A DNA stretch of 64,000 nucleotides from Nanobdellota archaeon (GCA_021799085.1 JAJZBD010000001.1:62001-126000), one strand, 5' to 3'; counted from the stretch's first letter, positions 1-9,954 are shown. Numbers and translations are program-made. The notes: generated by a model from the sequence alone, not told the origin.

Positions 1-1608
1 ATAAGGCTGGCCTAAATATGAAGGCAAAGATACATAAGGTGTATTGCCATATAAAGGCGCACCCATGTATTGAAGCGATTGAACAGTTCCAGCTTCAAGC
101 CCACCTAATCCTCCAAACACCTCCATTATTGCTGGAACATCTAGCCCTTTTTCCATCATTGCATCGTAAACCTCCTTTATGGGCGCGTTTCCTTGCCCCA
201 AAGGGAGGTGACTGTCTTTGTTTCCCATATTGTCGTTCAAGTGATATCTTTTTAGATAATCTCCAGCCGCCTTTGCCATTTCAACTATGTCCTTGTCAGA
301 ATACGGTTTACCAGTATTCGGATTTATGTAGGATTTAAAGACGTTTATATGCCCTATATCAAGGTTTATACCTATCAGGTCGCTGCTTATCTTTTCTGCT
401 TCCTTAAGGGATAAACGCTGTTTTTCATGAAGCTCCTTTGCGAATTCCTCTCTTGCTATCCTTACTGCTTCTGCGGTGTCCCTTGGATCACTTAGTGACA
501 TGTCGGGGGACATTGGATTTTCAACGAGTATCATTGGCTTTGATTCAGTATTATTATAAGAAAACATCGCAGCTTTAACTATTCCTTCGGCAGCGAGTTC
601 GGGTGCCTTTTTGTCATAAGATACGAAACGATTTGGAAGGTTTTTTTCATCTATTTCAAGTTCTGCATACTTTTGATTAAGATTTTTAACCATTTCATCT
701 ATATTCCCAATCTCTCTTTCAACCTTCTTAGATTCACTTCGATACTTGTTTAAGTCGTCGATGGCTATTTTTGGGTCATTTAATTTTGCCCTCAAATTCT
801 CCATCTTAATTCCTAGCTCCATCTTTTGATATTCAAGATTCCTTAAGCTTATATTGAGGCTTGCTCTCTCTTGATTAAGCTGCTGTGATAAACTCTTTTT
901 ATAAAGTTCAACTGAGCCTTCCGGACTAAGTATGACCTTACCATCATCAGAAACAAATCCAAGTTTTTTATTATCCTTGTTTTCAAACACTTTTTGATAA
1001 AAGCTTTCTCCGTATAAATCCTTAAACTTTTGCATCGCCAGTCTTTTTCTTTCTTCTTGATCTTTTACTTTGTTTGTATCAATTCCCAATTCAATCTCCT
1101 GCTTTGTAACTGGAATAACTTTGTTTTCCCTTTGGTCATAAACTGAATAAACTAGGCTTTTATCTGGATCTGAAAGATTGTCCGAAGAAGCATGAAAAAT
1201 AACTGGCATGTTCTGTCTACCTAGCTTTTTACTTATATCATCGGCAAATTCCAAAGCAGTGCTTATCTCTCTTTCAACAACATGTTCATATAGCTCGGAT
1301 TTGGCTTTGGATTGAGGCTCTATCCCTGAAAAGTTTATTGCCCAGGGAGCATGAACACTTAAATCAACATCATTTGTCTTTGCAAGATTTGCTATTGCTT
1401 CTCTTTCTGTTTTACTGATAGTGTCTGCGGCATTACCCTGCTCCCCACCAAGGCCATATACACTTGCTACATCTATTTCAACCATCCTTGCACCGCTCCT
1501 AAGGACCTTGGCAAACTCCTCTAACTGATTCCTCTCTCCGATAGAAACTCCAAACTGGACCTTATTGAAGGGGTCATTGAACTTACTGTTTAACATATAG
1601 TCTGTCAT
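1..1608 (-). CDS. Xylose-isomerase-like TIM-barrel (sugar phosphate isomerase/epimerase-like) protein with internal coiled coil; C-terminus cut by window edge
   Basis: Open minus frame from ATG at 1608 to the window edge, not in the ORF track: MTDYMLNSKFNDPFNKVQFGVSIGERNQLEEFAKVLRSGARMVEIDV...VDLSVHAPWAINF...IGINLDIGHINVF...HLNDNMGNKDSHLPLGQGNAPIKEVY. GHINVF/HLNDN/HLPLGQG are typical of the AP_endonuc_2 TIM barrel. Confidence 0.8.
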   Translation of the reverse strand, partial: MTDYMLNSKFNDPFNKVQFGVSIGERNQLEEFAKVLRSGARMVEIDVASVYGLGGEQGNAADTISKTEREAIANLAKTNDVDLSVHAPWAINFSGIEPQSKAKSELYEHVVEREISTALEFADDISKKLGRQNMPVIFHASSDNLSDPDKSLVYSVYDQRENKVIPVTKQEIELGIDTNKVKDQEERKRLAMQKFKDLYGESFYQKVFENKDNKKLGFVSDDGKVILSPEGSVELYKKSLSQQLNQERASLNISLRNLEYQKMELGIKMENLRAKLNDPKIAIDDLNKYRSESKKVEREIGNIDEMVKNLNQKYAELEIDEKNLPNRFVSYDKKAPELAAEGIVKAAMFSYNNTESKPMILVENPMSPDMSLSDPRDTAEAVRIAREEFAKELHEKQRLSLKEAEKISSDLIGINLDIGHINVFKSYINPNTGKPYSDKDIVEMAKAAGDYLKRYHLNDNMGNKDSHLPLGQGNAPIKEVYDAMMEKGLDVPAIMEVFGGLGGLEAGTVQSLQYMGAPLYGNTPYVSLPSYLGQPY

Positions 1609-1660
1609 AGATTAGTATGGATAGTTATAAGATAAATGCTTTTTTATTGCTTTTTGCAAA

Positions 1661-2212
1661 TCAGCTTACATTGTAAACATACTTTGAAATTATAGCCGAT
1701 AAAGCATCTGTATCGTTATTTCCTACAATAAGATAACTTCCATCCTTTAGTTTCATTATTACATCGGTGCTGTTTTCTGATGCAACGTATGCTTTATCAT
1801 TGTTACTAAGTAAAAAACTGCCTGCATTTATATTTCCAATGCTTGTACCATCAGTTCTTACAGATAAGGTAAGATTACCTGTTTCTATATTGCCTATATA
1901 TGCTGATTCGATTTCATTAGAAGTTACATTAACGCTGCCACCATCTATGCTAGATCCAGATACATAGATATAGCCATTTCCTATTTTGACTGTGTATGGA
2001 ATAGTTAGCAGAAAAAACAGAACTATCCCTATTATAACAACGGCTGAACCCACCAATATTGTAGTATAAAAAGTATTTTTTATTCCTCTCGTGTTTTCAT
2101 TCTTTTTCTTGGAAAAAACCCCAAGAAGGATAACAATTATTCCGATTGCTATAGGTAGAGCAAGTATAAAATTTGTACTACCTGCTGAAATTACAAAGCT
2201 GTATACCATCAC
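1661..2212 (-). CDS. Membrane protein with two N-terminal TM segments and a beta-rich, possibly bacterial-PH-like C-terminal domain
   Basis: 183-aa ORF; hydrophobic segments then G/S/N/T-rich beta region; overlaps the upstream gene by 4 nt. Confidence 0.6.
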   Translation of the reverse strand: MMVYSFVISAGSTNFILALPIAIGIIVILLGVFSKKKNENTRGIKNTFYTTILVGSAVVIIGIVLFFLLTIPYTVKIGNGYIYVSGSSIDGGSVNVTSNEIESAYIGNIETGNLTLSVRTDGTSIGNINAGSFLLSNNDKAYVASENSTDVIMKLKDGSYLIVGNNDTDALSAIISKYVYNVS

Positions 2213-2616
2213 ATAACTCCTTTATTTATTTTTGCTGGTTTCGGGCCTATTGTCATTATAAGATAAAAAAGATATCCGAATACCCATACAACAGCAAGGG
2301 CAATCAAAACGAAATGAAGATACAAAGGTTGTATGAAAATGAAGAAAGAGGCACCTGCAAATAAAAGTATAAATGTTGGCAAAAGTAGCATAACCCAGAT
2401 CTTTGTGCCAATTCCTAGTTCGGAGCTATCTCCATATGTTTTTAATGATTTATCGGGGCCTTTATTTGTTAAATCAAACTTCTGCAGGGTTTTGCATTTA
2501 GGGCAGCGGAATATTCTTTTGTTCACAAGTCTTATTGAATGGTAGGAAGCCCCCCGGATATATTCATAGTTAAATCTGTAATTACACTTATAGCATTCAC
2601 AAACCGCGGTTACCAT
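2209..2616 (-). CDS. Zinc-ribbon membrane protein
   Basis: 135-aa ORF with CECYKC...CPKC zinc ribbon and two TM segments. Confidence 0.65.
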   Translation of the reverse strand: MVTAVCECYKCNYRFNYEYIRGASYHSIRLVNKRIFRCPKCKTLQKFDLTNKGPDKSLKTYGDSSELGIGTKIWVMLLLPTFILLFAGASFFIFIQPLYLHFVLIALAVVWVFGYLFYLIMTIGPKPAKINKGVM

Positions 2617-2676
2617 AAATTCTAATAATTGCCCTACTTAGAAACTAATGTACAATTTATAATATATTTGTTTCCA

Positions 2677-3150
2677 TTAATCGCCAAATAACCTAACGTG
2701 TTCTTTCATCATGCACCTGTTAAATATTACTGTTATTCCTTTGCTTTCTGCGATTTTTTTAGCTTCATCATTTGAAATTCCTTCCTGCATCCATATCACC
2801 TTTGGATTCTTGCTTATTGCAGCCTGAACAACGGGTAAAACCTTGTCTGAAGGCCTGAAAATATCAACTATTTCCGGGTTTCCTGGAACTGAGGAAATCG
2901 AAGGATATGATTTTTTGCCCAGTATAGAATCAGCATTTGGATTTACAGGAGTCACATCATACCCTTTGCCTATTAAATATTTAGGTATTTCATGGCTGTC
3001 TTTTCCTTCCTCCCTAGACATGCCAACAACGGCTACCTTTTTGTACTTTGAAAGGATATCCTTTACTTCTTGGTCACTGTGATTATCTTTTGGCATTTTC
3101 AGTATCTTTTCATGTTCTTCGATTGAACATTCCGGATCATTGCTTTCCAT
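2677..3150 (-). CDS. CoA-binding domain protein (YccU family)
   Basis: KKVAVVGMSREEGKDSHEIPKYLIGKGYDVTPVNPNADSILGKKSYPSISSVP...WMQEGISNDEA. Confidence 0.85.
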   Translation of the reverse strand: MESNDPECSIEEHEKILKMPKDNHSDQEVKDILSKYKKVAVVGMSREEGKDSHEIPKYLIGKGYDVTPVNPNADSILGKKSYPSISSVPGNPEIVDIFRPSDKVLPVVQAAISKNPKVIWMQEGISNDEAKKIAESKGITVIFNRCMMKEHVRLFGD

Positions 3151-3210
3151 TTAAGTTGAATACATTATAACTATAAAAAGTATTTATAGGGCTTGCATTC
3201 ATACTAAGAA

Positions 3211-3855
3211 ATGAAAAATAATTATGACTTTGCGAAAATCACAGAAGACATACACAAGCTAGAAAATATCATAGGAATGTGCTGCGAAGATGCAAAAGGG
3301 TATAAGTTTGTACCAGGGTCCTTTTCGTATAACATGCACATTGGTAACGAAAACGTGATAGGAATAGACGAAAAGCTTTTATCAGAAGTGGAAACCCTCA
3401 GTAAATACAATAAAAAATATTTGTCCGCGTTAAAGATGACGGTTTATCATGAGATAGGTCACTCCAAGAGCTATAAAAAAGACAGAGAACACACACTAAA
3501 TGAAGCAATCGCAGAACTTTATGCCATAAGCAAGGGAAGCATTGACGATTATATTATTGAGATAGCAGTCCTGTCCAACATTGTGGGAGATGAAATTTCT
3601 GAATTCAATCAAACACTTAAAGAACCAAGGGAGGTAGTGGATTACCTTCTAAAACATGACAGTGCAGACAAATGGAAAGACCCGGAATTTGCTTCTAAAT
3701 TTTACGGGTATGAATTCGTAAAAAATGCAATAGACAAGATAACATTGACCTATAATGAGATATTTGACAGGATAATAAAGGAGAGAGAAAGCATAGATAG
3801 TTTAAAAAGAAAGAACAACCTATTTATTGATAAAGATATGATATCAAGAAAATGA
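3211..3855 (+). CDS. Putative zinc metalloprotease-like protein (HEIGH)
   Basis: HExxH motif MTVYHEIGHSKS with downstream Glu (NEAIAELYA); stop overlaps the ABCE1 start. Confidence 0.6.
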   Translation: MKNNYDFAKITEDIHKLENIIGMCCEDAKGYKFVPGSFSYNMHIGNENVIGIDEKLLSEVETLSKYNKKYLSALKMTVYHEIGHSKSYKKDREHTLNEAIAELYAISKGSIDDYIIEIAVLSNIVGDEISEFNQTLKEPREVVDYLLKHDSADKWKDPEFASKFYGYEFVKNAIDKITLTYNEIFDRIIKERESIDSLKRKNNLFIDKDMISRK

Positions 3856-5570
3856 GAGTTGCCGTAATAAAGGAATCGGAATGCGAAGCACCGGATAATT
3901 GCAATTACATCTGTGCAGAGGTCTGTCCAAGAGTAAGGCAAGGGGCAAAGGAAACGGTGTATGCAAGGGAAAACGGCAAAGCAGCTATAACTGAAAGCCT
4001 TTGTATATCCTGCGGCATATGTGTAAAACGGTGTCCATTTGACGCAATAAGGATAATAAACCTGCCGGATGAAATGGCCAAGGAGATTACGTTTCAGTAC
4101 GGGATTAACACCTTTAGAACCTTTAACATAGCAACTCCTATAGAAAACAAGGTAGTCGGCCTAATAGGAAGAAATGGAATAGGGAAGACCACAAACATAA
4201 AACTTATTTCAAACGAGCTTGTTCCAAATTTTGGTGATTTCAAGAGAGAATATTCATATGAGGAGGTAATAAAGGAATTTAGGGGAAAGGACATACAGCC
4301 TTATCTTACAAAACTTTACAGCAACAACCTTAAAATAGCGAAAAAAGCGCAGTCATTCACACAAATTGGGAAGGTTAAAGATATGGTAAAAAGAAACCGC
4401 TTTAACCTCGTAACAGAGGACATTTTAGATAGGGACGCCGAAACTTTATCGGGCGGTGAAGCGCAGATCGTTGAAATAGCCAAAACATTGGATGAAGAAG
4501 CAGATGTATACATATTTGATGAGCCTATGAACTACTTGGATATAAACGCAAGGATAAACGTAGCTACAAAGATAAAAGAAGCACTTGAAAACAAAACTGT
4601 GGTAGTAGTTGAGCATGACTTGGTAATGCTTGATTACCTTACAGAGTTTATACAGGTTTTGTACGGCTCCGAATCTAACTACGGGATAGCTTCGCACATT
4701 ATGCCTTCTAGGAATGGAATAAACACCTATTTGGAGGGTTATCTACCCACTGAAAACGTAAGATTCAGGGATTACAGCATAAAAATCAAGAAAACTTTGC
4801 CACCAGTTACAAATGAACCCTTCATTTCGTGGCCGGAATTTGTTGTTGATCTAAAGGATTTCAGGCTGGATACGAAGAGTGGAAAACTTTACAGGGGGGA
4901 CATAATAGGTATAATAGGAGAAAATGGAATAGGCAAAAGCACATTTATAAAGGCACTTGCCGGGCTGGTTGAAACTAACATAGGCAAACTTGATTTGGGC
5001 ATAAAAATATCATATAAACCCCAGGTACTGAAGCCGTTTGATATGCTTGTTAGCAATGCTCTATTGAGTGTAAATCCAGAATACGAAAAGGATTTGGGTA
5101 TTTTATCTGCTATTGGTAAGTTAGGAATAAACAAATTGATGAACAAAAATGTGAATACGCTTTCAGGCGGAGAGCTTCAAAAACTTGCAATAATAACTAC
5201 GCTTATGAAACCAGCTGATGTATACCTTATAGATGAGCCATCTGCAAATCTAGACATAGAAGATAGGCTGGAATGCATGAGCATAATCTCCTCCTTTATT
5301 TCCTCAAGAAGCAAGTGTGCAATAGTCGTTGATCATGACCTTGCTTTCCTTGATTCCACTTGTCCAAAAAGCATATTATTCAGCGGTAAAAAGGGTGTAA
5401 AAGGAATGACGGACCAGATAGAAAGTACGAGTAAGGCAATAAACAATTTCCTTAAGAATATAGATGTCACTATTAGAAGAGACAAAGACAGCGGACGGCC
5501 CAGAATAAATCAAAAAGGGAGCCGGTTAGATGCAGAACAGAAGGCCGCAAATATGTACTTTGCTGAATGA
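3852..5570 (+). CDS. ABCE1/Rli1 ribosome-recycling ATPase
   Basis: N-terminal Fe-S domain (CISCGICVKRCPFDAI), two ABC ATPase domains with GRNGIGKTT, LSGGEAQ, GENGIGKST, LSGGELQK. Confidence 0.97.
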   Translation: MRVAVIKESECEAPDNCNYICAEVCPRVRQGAKETVYARENGKAAITESLCISCGICVKRCPFDAIRIINLPDEMAKEITFQYGINTFRTFNIATPIENKVVGLIGRNGIGKTTNIKLISNELVPNFGDFKREYSYEEVIKEFRGKDIQPYLTKLYSNNLKIAKKAQSFTQIGKVKDMVKRNRFNLVTEDILDRDAETLSGGEAQIVEIAKTLDEEADVYIFDEPMNYLDINARINVATKIKEALENKTVVVVEHDLVMLDYLTEFIQVLYGSESNYGIASHIMPSRNGINTYLEGYLPTENVRFRDYSIKIKKTLPPVTNEPFISWPEFVVDLKDFRLDTKSGKLYRGDIIGIIGENGIGKSTFIKALAGLVETNIGKLDLGIKISYKPQVLKPFDMLVSNALLSVNPEYEKDLGILSAIGKLGINKLMNKNVNTLSGGELQKLAIITTLMKPADVYLIDEPSANLDIEDRLECMSIISSFISSRSKCAIVVDHDLAFLDSTCPKSILFSGKKGVKGMTDQIESTSKAINNFLKNIDVTIRRDKDSGRPRINQKGSRLDAEQKAANMYFAE

Positions 5571-5674
5571 CCACAAGCCAGTTAATAATAAATTTATTTC
5601 AATAATATACAAGTAATACAAAACAGCCCTTTTTATTTGGAATATTTCTAAAATAGGTATGAGGGGGGATAAAA

Positions 5675-5917
5675 ATGGAAATGATGGAGGAAAAGGAAAG
5701 TTTATATGAAAAGCTGCTGCAGCAGATAACTTTATACAACCAGTACAAAAATAATATAGATTTCGAAAAAGCCCAGAAACTAAGCAAGCTTCTGATGAAT
5801 ATAAATAACCTTGCTATAAAGTTGGGTGTCTACAAAGGAGATGTTGAATCAGAGCTAAATAACATGGAAACAAAGCTTAGAAATGAGGAGAAAAACAAAT
5901 CCATAATATTTATATAG
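5675..5917 (+). CDS. Small coiled-coil hypothetical protein
   Basis: 80-aa ORF preceded by G-rich RBS-like gaggggggat. Confidence 0.45.
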   Translation: MEMMEEKESLYEKLLQQITLYNQYKNNIDFEKAQKLSKLLMNINNLAIKLGVYKGDVESELNNMETKLRNEEKNKSIIFI

Positions 5918-5918
5918 C

Positions 5919-6635
5919 TCATTTCTGGACTTCAAGTTTTAGAAGATCTAAAGCAAGGATGTGCAAAGTAGCCGAGCCGGTGGAAACCCCTGTTGAAGAA
6001 GAGGTTACAACATCATAGCTGTTTGGGCCAGCATAAGACGGTACAAGAATTGTACAGTGCCCTGAAGGAGTATCATTCAATATAGTCCACCCAGTTACTG
6101 TTCCGTTTCCATAAAGCACGTTGCAGTCAGGTGCATTTATCGTGTCGTTATAGGAAGGAAAAACGCTTTTTATCGATAGAGATGAATTGCATGATGATCC
6201 GCAGGCACTGCTGTAATTCGTTATTAGCAACGGCTCATAAAAGGTAGAGTAGGAATGAGATGAAGAAAATCTGGAGTTATACGAAAATATAAGGCTAGAG
6301 GGAGTATCATTATTGGAATAATTGGATTTTGTGAATACCTCAAGGAGAAAAGGGCTGGAGATCTCTAGATTTAAAACAGAGGATACGTAGGAATTTAACG
6401 TGGAAACAGAACCACCATTCTGAAATAACAAAAGCTGGTTTGTTGTAGAAGAAACGACTGAAAAGGAGGATACTGCAGAATAAATCTGTGATAGAAAGTC
6501 ATTGTCAGTTGTTATTGAACTATTTAATGTAAGGTAATAACTTGTTATTGCATATGCAGAGGCTATAACACTAAGTATTATTATACTGCCTACAACAAGA
6601 TCAATCGTAAAAACCTGTCCTTTTTTCATGACCAC
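5919..6635 (-). CDS. Secreted protein with class III (type IV pilin-like) signal peptide
   Basis: MVMKKGQVFTIDLVVGSIIILSVIASAYAI N-terminus; S/N/T-rich remainder. Confidence 0.7.
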   Translation of the reverse strand: MVMKKGQVFTIDLVVGSIIILSVIASAYAITSYYLTLNSSITTDNDFLSQIYSAVSSFSVVSSTTNQLLLFQNGGSVSTLNSYVSSVLNLEISSPFLLEVFTKSNYSNNDTPSSLIFSYNSRFSSSHSYSTFYEPLLITNYSSACGSSCNSSLSIKSVFPSYNDTINAPDCNVLYGNGTVTGWTILNDTPSGHCTILVPSYAGPNSYDVVTSSSTGVSTGSATLHILALDLLKLEVQK

Positions 6636-7153
6636 TCCGTATAAGAAAGCCTAATTATTTCATTTCCAGGATATAACACAGTAAATCTCTGTATAGAAGC
6701 AACGTAGCTGGAAGAGTAATCTATTGGAAAGCCGGCAGTTACCTCCTTTCCGTTCAAAATTAAGATTGAACCGTTCAGATAGTAAAAGGTTATATTAAAC
6801 GAATCGCCGCCTTTTAACAGAGAAGACAGGCACGAAACAGGCAAGGTAGTAATGTTATACAGCTTTATTGGAGACACTTCTAAGTTATTGTACATTACAC
6901 CAAGCTGCTTTATTTGATTGCACGAAAAGGAATACCAATTGGAAGGGTAACCCTCTGAACCAAGTAAAGAATTAGCCCCTTGAACTGCGAGGTTATTGAT
7001 ATAATTTGAGGTTATCTGTGAATAATACGAAGAATAAGAATTGTTTATGTCTGCATTTGAGTAAAGAAAAAGCAGAACAGTTGTAAATAAAAGCAGGAAT
7101 ATGAACAACGCAATAAGCAAATCTATTGTGAATATCTGCCCTTTTTTATCCAT
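6626..7153 (-). CDS. Secreted protein with class III (type IV pilin-like) signal peptide
   Basis: MDKKGQIFTIDLLIALFIFLLLFTTVLLF N-terminus; overlaps the following gene by 10 nt. Confidence 0.7.
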   Translation of the reverse strand: MDKKGQIFTIDLLIALFIFLLLFTTVLLFLYSNADINNSYSSYYSQITSNYINNLAVQGANSLLGSEGYPSNWYSFSCNQIKQLGVMYNNLEVSPIKLYNITTLPVSCLSSLLKGGDSFNITFYYLNGSILILNGKEVTAGFPIDYSSSYVASIQRFTVLYPGNEIIRLSYTEWS

Positions 7154-7325
7154 AATGCTATAAATCCGTCATGGTATTAATCTGTAAAGAGTCCAATATA
7201 TTGGTTAAACACAATAACAAACAGAATGAAACTGTATTCATCTTTATCATATATATTACAATACTAGCATTTATTATTAAATATTAAATTGCAAGATATA
7301 AATAATATATGGTGGACTGTTAATA

Positions 7326-8117
7326 ATGGAAGATATAAATGAGATTTATGACAAGATAATGAGTAAATTGAATGAGGGCCCTTCACTTATACTGGAGATA
7401 GCAGAAAGAATAGAAAAGGATACTTTACAGACACAGACAATAGTAGATTATTTTGCAGCAAGAGGCGAGATAAAAAAGACGGCTAGAAAATTCGGCTCCT
7501 CGCCAGTATACTTTCTTGAAAAGGACAGAGAAAAAGCATTGAATGTGCTTATGCAGACCTTAAACAACCAAGAAAAGGCATTGGTAGCCAAAATACGGGA
7601 AAAGAAGGTGATTAACACGGAATCGCTTTCCTCCGCAGAAAGATACATCTCGCAGAACCTTGTGGATTTCATGAAAAAAGTCTCTGCGCAGGATAACCAG
7701 ACAGGACAGAAGGCAGATTACCTTTATGAACAGGGATTAAGCTTAGACACTGTAAAATCAATTATAAATGCAAAGGATGAAAAGCCAAAACCTGCTCAAC
7801 GTCAAACAGCCATCAAAAAAACGAGGGAAGACAAAGAACCTGTAAAGCAGGAATTCAATGAACTATTAATAAAAAATGGATTTCAGGAACCAAAAGAAAT
7901 TGAAAGGGGGGTTTTCCTTTGCTTATACGGCCAGCATAGCATAAAGGTTGTTGCCTTGATATTAAACAAGAAATCAATTGTAAAGAAGGATCTTATAAAT
8001 GCCATGGGCTATAGCACCGTTTATAAGACAATAACGTTTATACTTACAAATGCTGAAAAAATAGCCGGAAACAAAAGTTTTGGCAACATGGTGAATATTA
8101 TAAAAACGGAGATATGA
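7326..8117 (+). CDS. Conserved-looking archaeal protein with N-terminal winged-helix-like region
   Basis: 263-aa ORF; stop overlaps trmI start; TATA-like tataaata just upstream. Confidence 0.6.
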   Translation: MEDINEIYDKIMSKLNEGPSLILEIAERIEKDTLQTQTIVDYFAARGEIKKTARKFGSSPVYFLEKDREKALNVLMQTLNNQEKALVAKIREKKVINTESLSSAERYISQNLVDFMKKVSAQDNQTGQKADYLYEQGLSLDTVKSIINAKDEKPKPAQRQTAIKKTREDKEPVKQEFNELLIKNGFQEPKEIERGVFLCLYGQHSIKVVALILNKKSIVKKDLINAMGYSTVYKTITFILTNAEKIAGNKSFGNMVNIIKTEI

Positions 8118-8860
8118 AAAAAGATAGAATATTCTTGCTTAATGAAAACAATTCAATAGTAATAGATGGAGACAAAGAAAGCAATACCCAATTCGGAATA
8201 TTCAAACCTAGCAAAATAAAGGGAAAAAAACCGGGCTCTAAGGTAAAAACACACAATGGAAATGCATTTTATGTCATTGAACCTGGAACTCCTGACTTAA
8301 TAAAGAAGATAATAAGACTGCCGCAGATAGTAACTTTAAAAGACGTTGGAAGCATGGCAATGTACCTAGGAGTAAAAAATGATAGCAAGGTATTCGATGC
8401 TGGAACTGGTTCTGGAGTTGTTGCATGCTCACTGGCAAATCTTTCAAAAGACATAAAAGTATTTTCATATGAAATAAGGAAGGAATTCATGAAAATGGCA
8501 AAGAAAAATGCGGAGCTGTTTAACCTAGAGAATATAAAATTCAGCAACTTGGATGTAAAAAAGGGCATAAAAGAAAGGAATTTTGACTGCGGAGTTCTTG
8601 ATCTGCCAGATCCCTGGGAAGTGCTACCCATAATAGCAAAAAACTTCAAAGTCGGTGCAAGGATAGTTACTTACTCCCCTTCTATTATACAGATAGAGAA
8701 AACACTTAGATTGCTTCCTAAAAACATGAAAGTGGAAAGACTAATACAAAACAATGAAATAAACTGGAAAACCGAAATCGAAAGAGATATACTAAGGCCG
8801 GAAAGCAATGGAATACTTCACACAGCTTTCCTTCTTTTTATAAGAAAAGTCGCCCCTTAA
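8114..8860 (+). CDS. trmI: tRNA (adenine-N1)-methyltransferase, TrmI family
   Basis: SAM-binding FDAGTGSGVVACSLA, downstream DLPDPWEV; N-terminal layout of the TrmI/GCD14 family. Confidence 0.85.
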   Translation: MKKDRIFLLNENNSIVIDGDKESNTQFGIFKPSKIKGKKPGSKVKTHNGNAFYVIEPGTPDLIKKIIRLPQIVTLKDVGSMAMYLGVKNDSKVFDAGTGSGVVACSLANLSKDIKVFSYEIRKEFMKMAKKNAELFNLENIKFSNLDVKKGIKERNFDCGVLDLPDPWEVLPIIAKNFKVGARIVTYSPSIIQIEKTLRLLPKNMKVERLIQNNEINWKTEIERDILRPESNGILHTAFLLFIRKVAP

Positions 8861-8880
8861 AATTCAGTGAAACCTCAGAT

Positions 8881-9510
8881 TTATCTGCTTGATGCAGCCT
8901 GTCTTTCAGTATCTATTCTTTTTGAGATAGGGAATGCTATGTCTTGATTATTTGCTGCCTGTGTAAGTATCTCATATAATGCCCTGTCTGCCTTTTTGCC
9001 TGTTGCTGATAGCTGATATGTTCCTTCTGCAATCCATCTCAATGCAAGGTCTACCCTTCTTATGGGCGCAGTATCAACCTGCTTTGCAAGTCTCTGCCCT
9101 CCTATCAAAAGAGTCATTACCTCTTCCTTGGGCGCTGAGTTCTCTATTGCTTTTACAAGAACCTGCAAAGGATTTAATCCGTCCTTGCTTATCATATCAA
9201 ACGCGCTTTCGACTAGATTCGAAGCTGTATTGAACCTGCCTGACATTAATTTGCTTGTCCTTAAATGTTTCTTTCCTCTATGACCTGGAACCATAAGATG
9301 GCTTATGAGCCTCTCAACTATGCTCATTCTCTCTCTTGCAAGCCTCTGCTGAGACAGCCTTCCTGAAGTTTTCGGCACTATAACTGGCTTTAATGAAATT
9401 ATATTTTTAAGCCCTAAATCATTTACCGTAACTCCATCGAAACTGTACTTTCCAAAGAGCTTTATTTCATTTTCCTTTTTGACGTTTTCCAATGATTTTT
9501 CTTCTTCCAT
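8881..9510 (-). CDS. rps7: 30S ribosomal protein S7
   Basis: HLMVPGHRGKKHLRTSKLMSGRFNTASNLVESAFDMI...VDTAPIRRVDLALRWIAEG. Confidence 0.95.
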   Translation of the reverse strand: MEEEKSLENVKKENEIKLFGKYSFDGVTVNDLGLKNIISLKPVIVPKTSGRLSQQRLARERMSIVERLISHLMVPGHRGKKHLRTSKLMSGRFNTASNLVESAFDMISKDGLNPLQVLVKAIENSAPKEEVMTLLIGGQRLAKQVDTAPIRRVDLALRWIAEGTYQLSATGKKADRALYEILTQAANNQDIAFPISKRIDTERQAASSR

Positions 9511-9511
9511 T

Positions 9512-9949
9512 TTATCTCACAGGTTTTTGCTTTCTTCCTTTAACTAATTCTTTCAATGATATTCCATTGACCTTCGTTATCTTGAACTTTACACCTGGAA
9601 GGTCACCACGCGCTCCCTTCTGTGCACCGCCTATCCTTTCAATTATGACATCATTGTGCTCATCCACGAAGGAAACCCCTTTGCTCCAAGGAATGTATGC
9701 AGTTATTATTTTACCGTTTTTAGTAAGCTGTACTTTACAGGACTTTCTTTTTCCAGAGGATGGCTTCTTTGGAGTTATCTCAACCTTCTCTAGGACTATG
9801 CCTCTTGCCTGAGGTGCGCCTGCCAATGGATCATTCTTTCTCCAGCTTCCGCTGAAATAAGACTTGCTTTTGTTCTTGCTGAACCTTACTCTCTCCTTTC
9901 TGCGAAGTAACATCTTCCCATTAAATAACCCACGTGTCTTGTTTCCCAT
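9512..9949 (-). CDS. rps12: 30S ribosomal protein S12
   Basis: DPLAGAPQARGIVLEKVEITPKKPSSGKRKSCKVQLTKNGKIITAYIP. Confidence 0.96.
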   Translation of the reverse strand: MGNKTRGLFNGKMLLRRKERVRFSKNKSKSYFSGSWRKNDPLAGAPQARGIVLEKVEITPKKPSSGKRKSCKVQLTKNGKIITAYIPWSKGVSFVDEHNDVIIERIGGAQKGARGDLPGVKFKITKVNGISLKELVKGRKQKPVR

Positions 9950-9954
9950 AATTT

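Noticed and set aside
18-338. 106-aa plus-strand ORF at left edge
   Set aside because: Lies antisense to the open TIM-barrel frame; no recognisable motif.
8269-8649. 126-aa minus ORF within trmI
   Set aside because: Antisense to a clear methyltransferase gene; composition is that of reverse-translated coding DNA.
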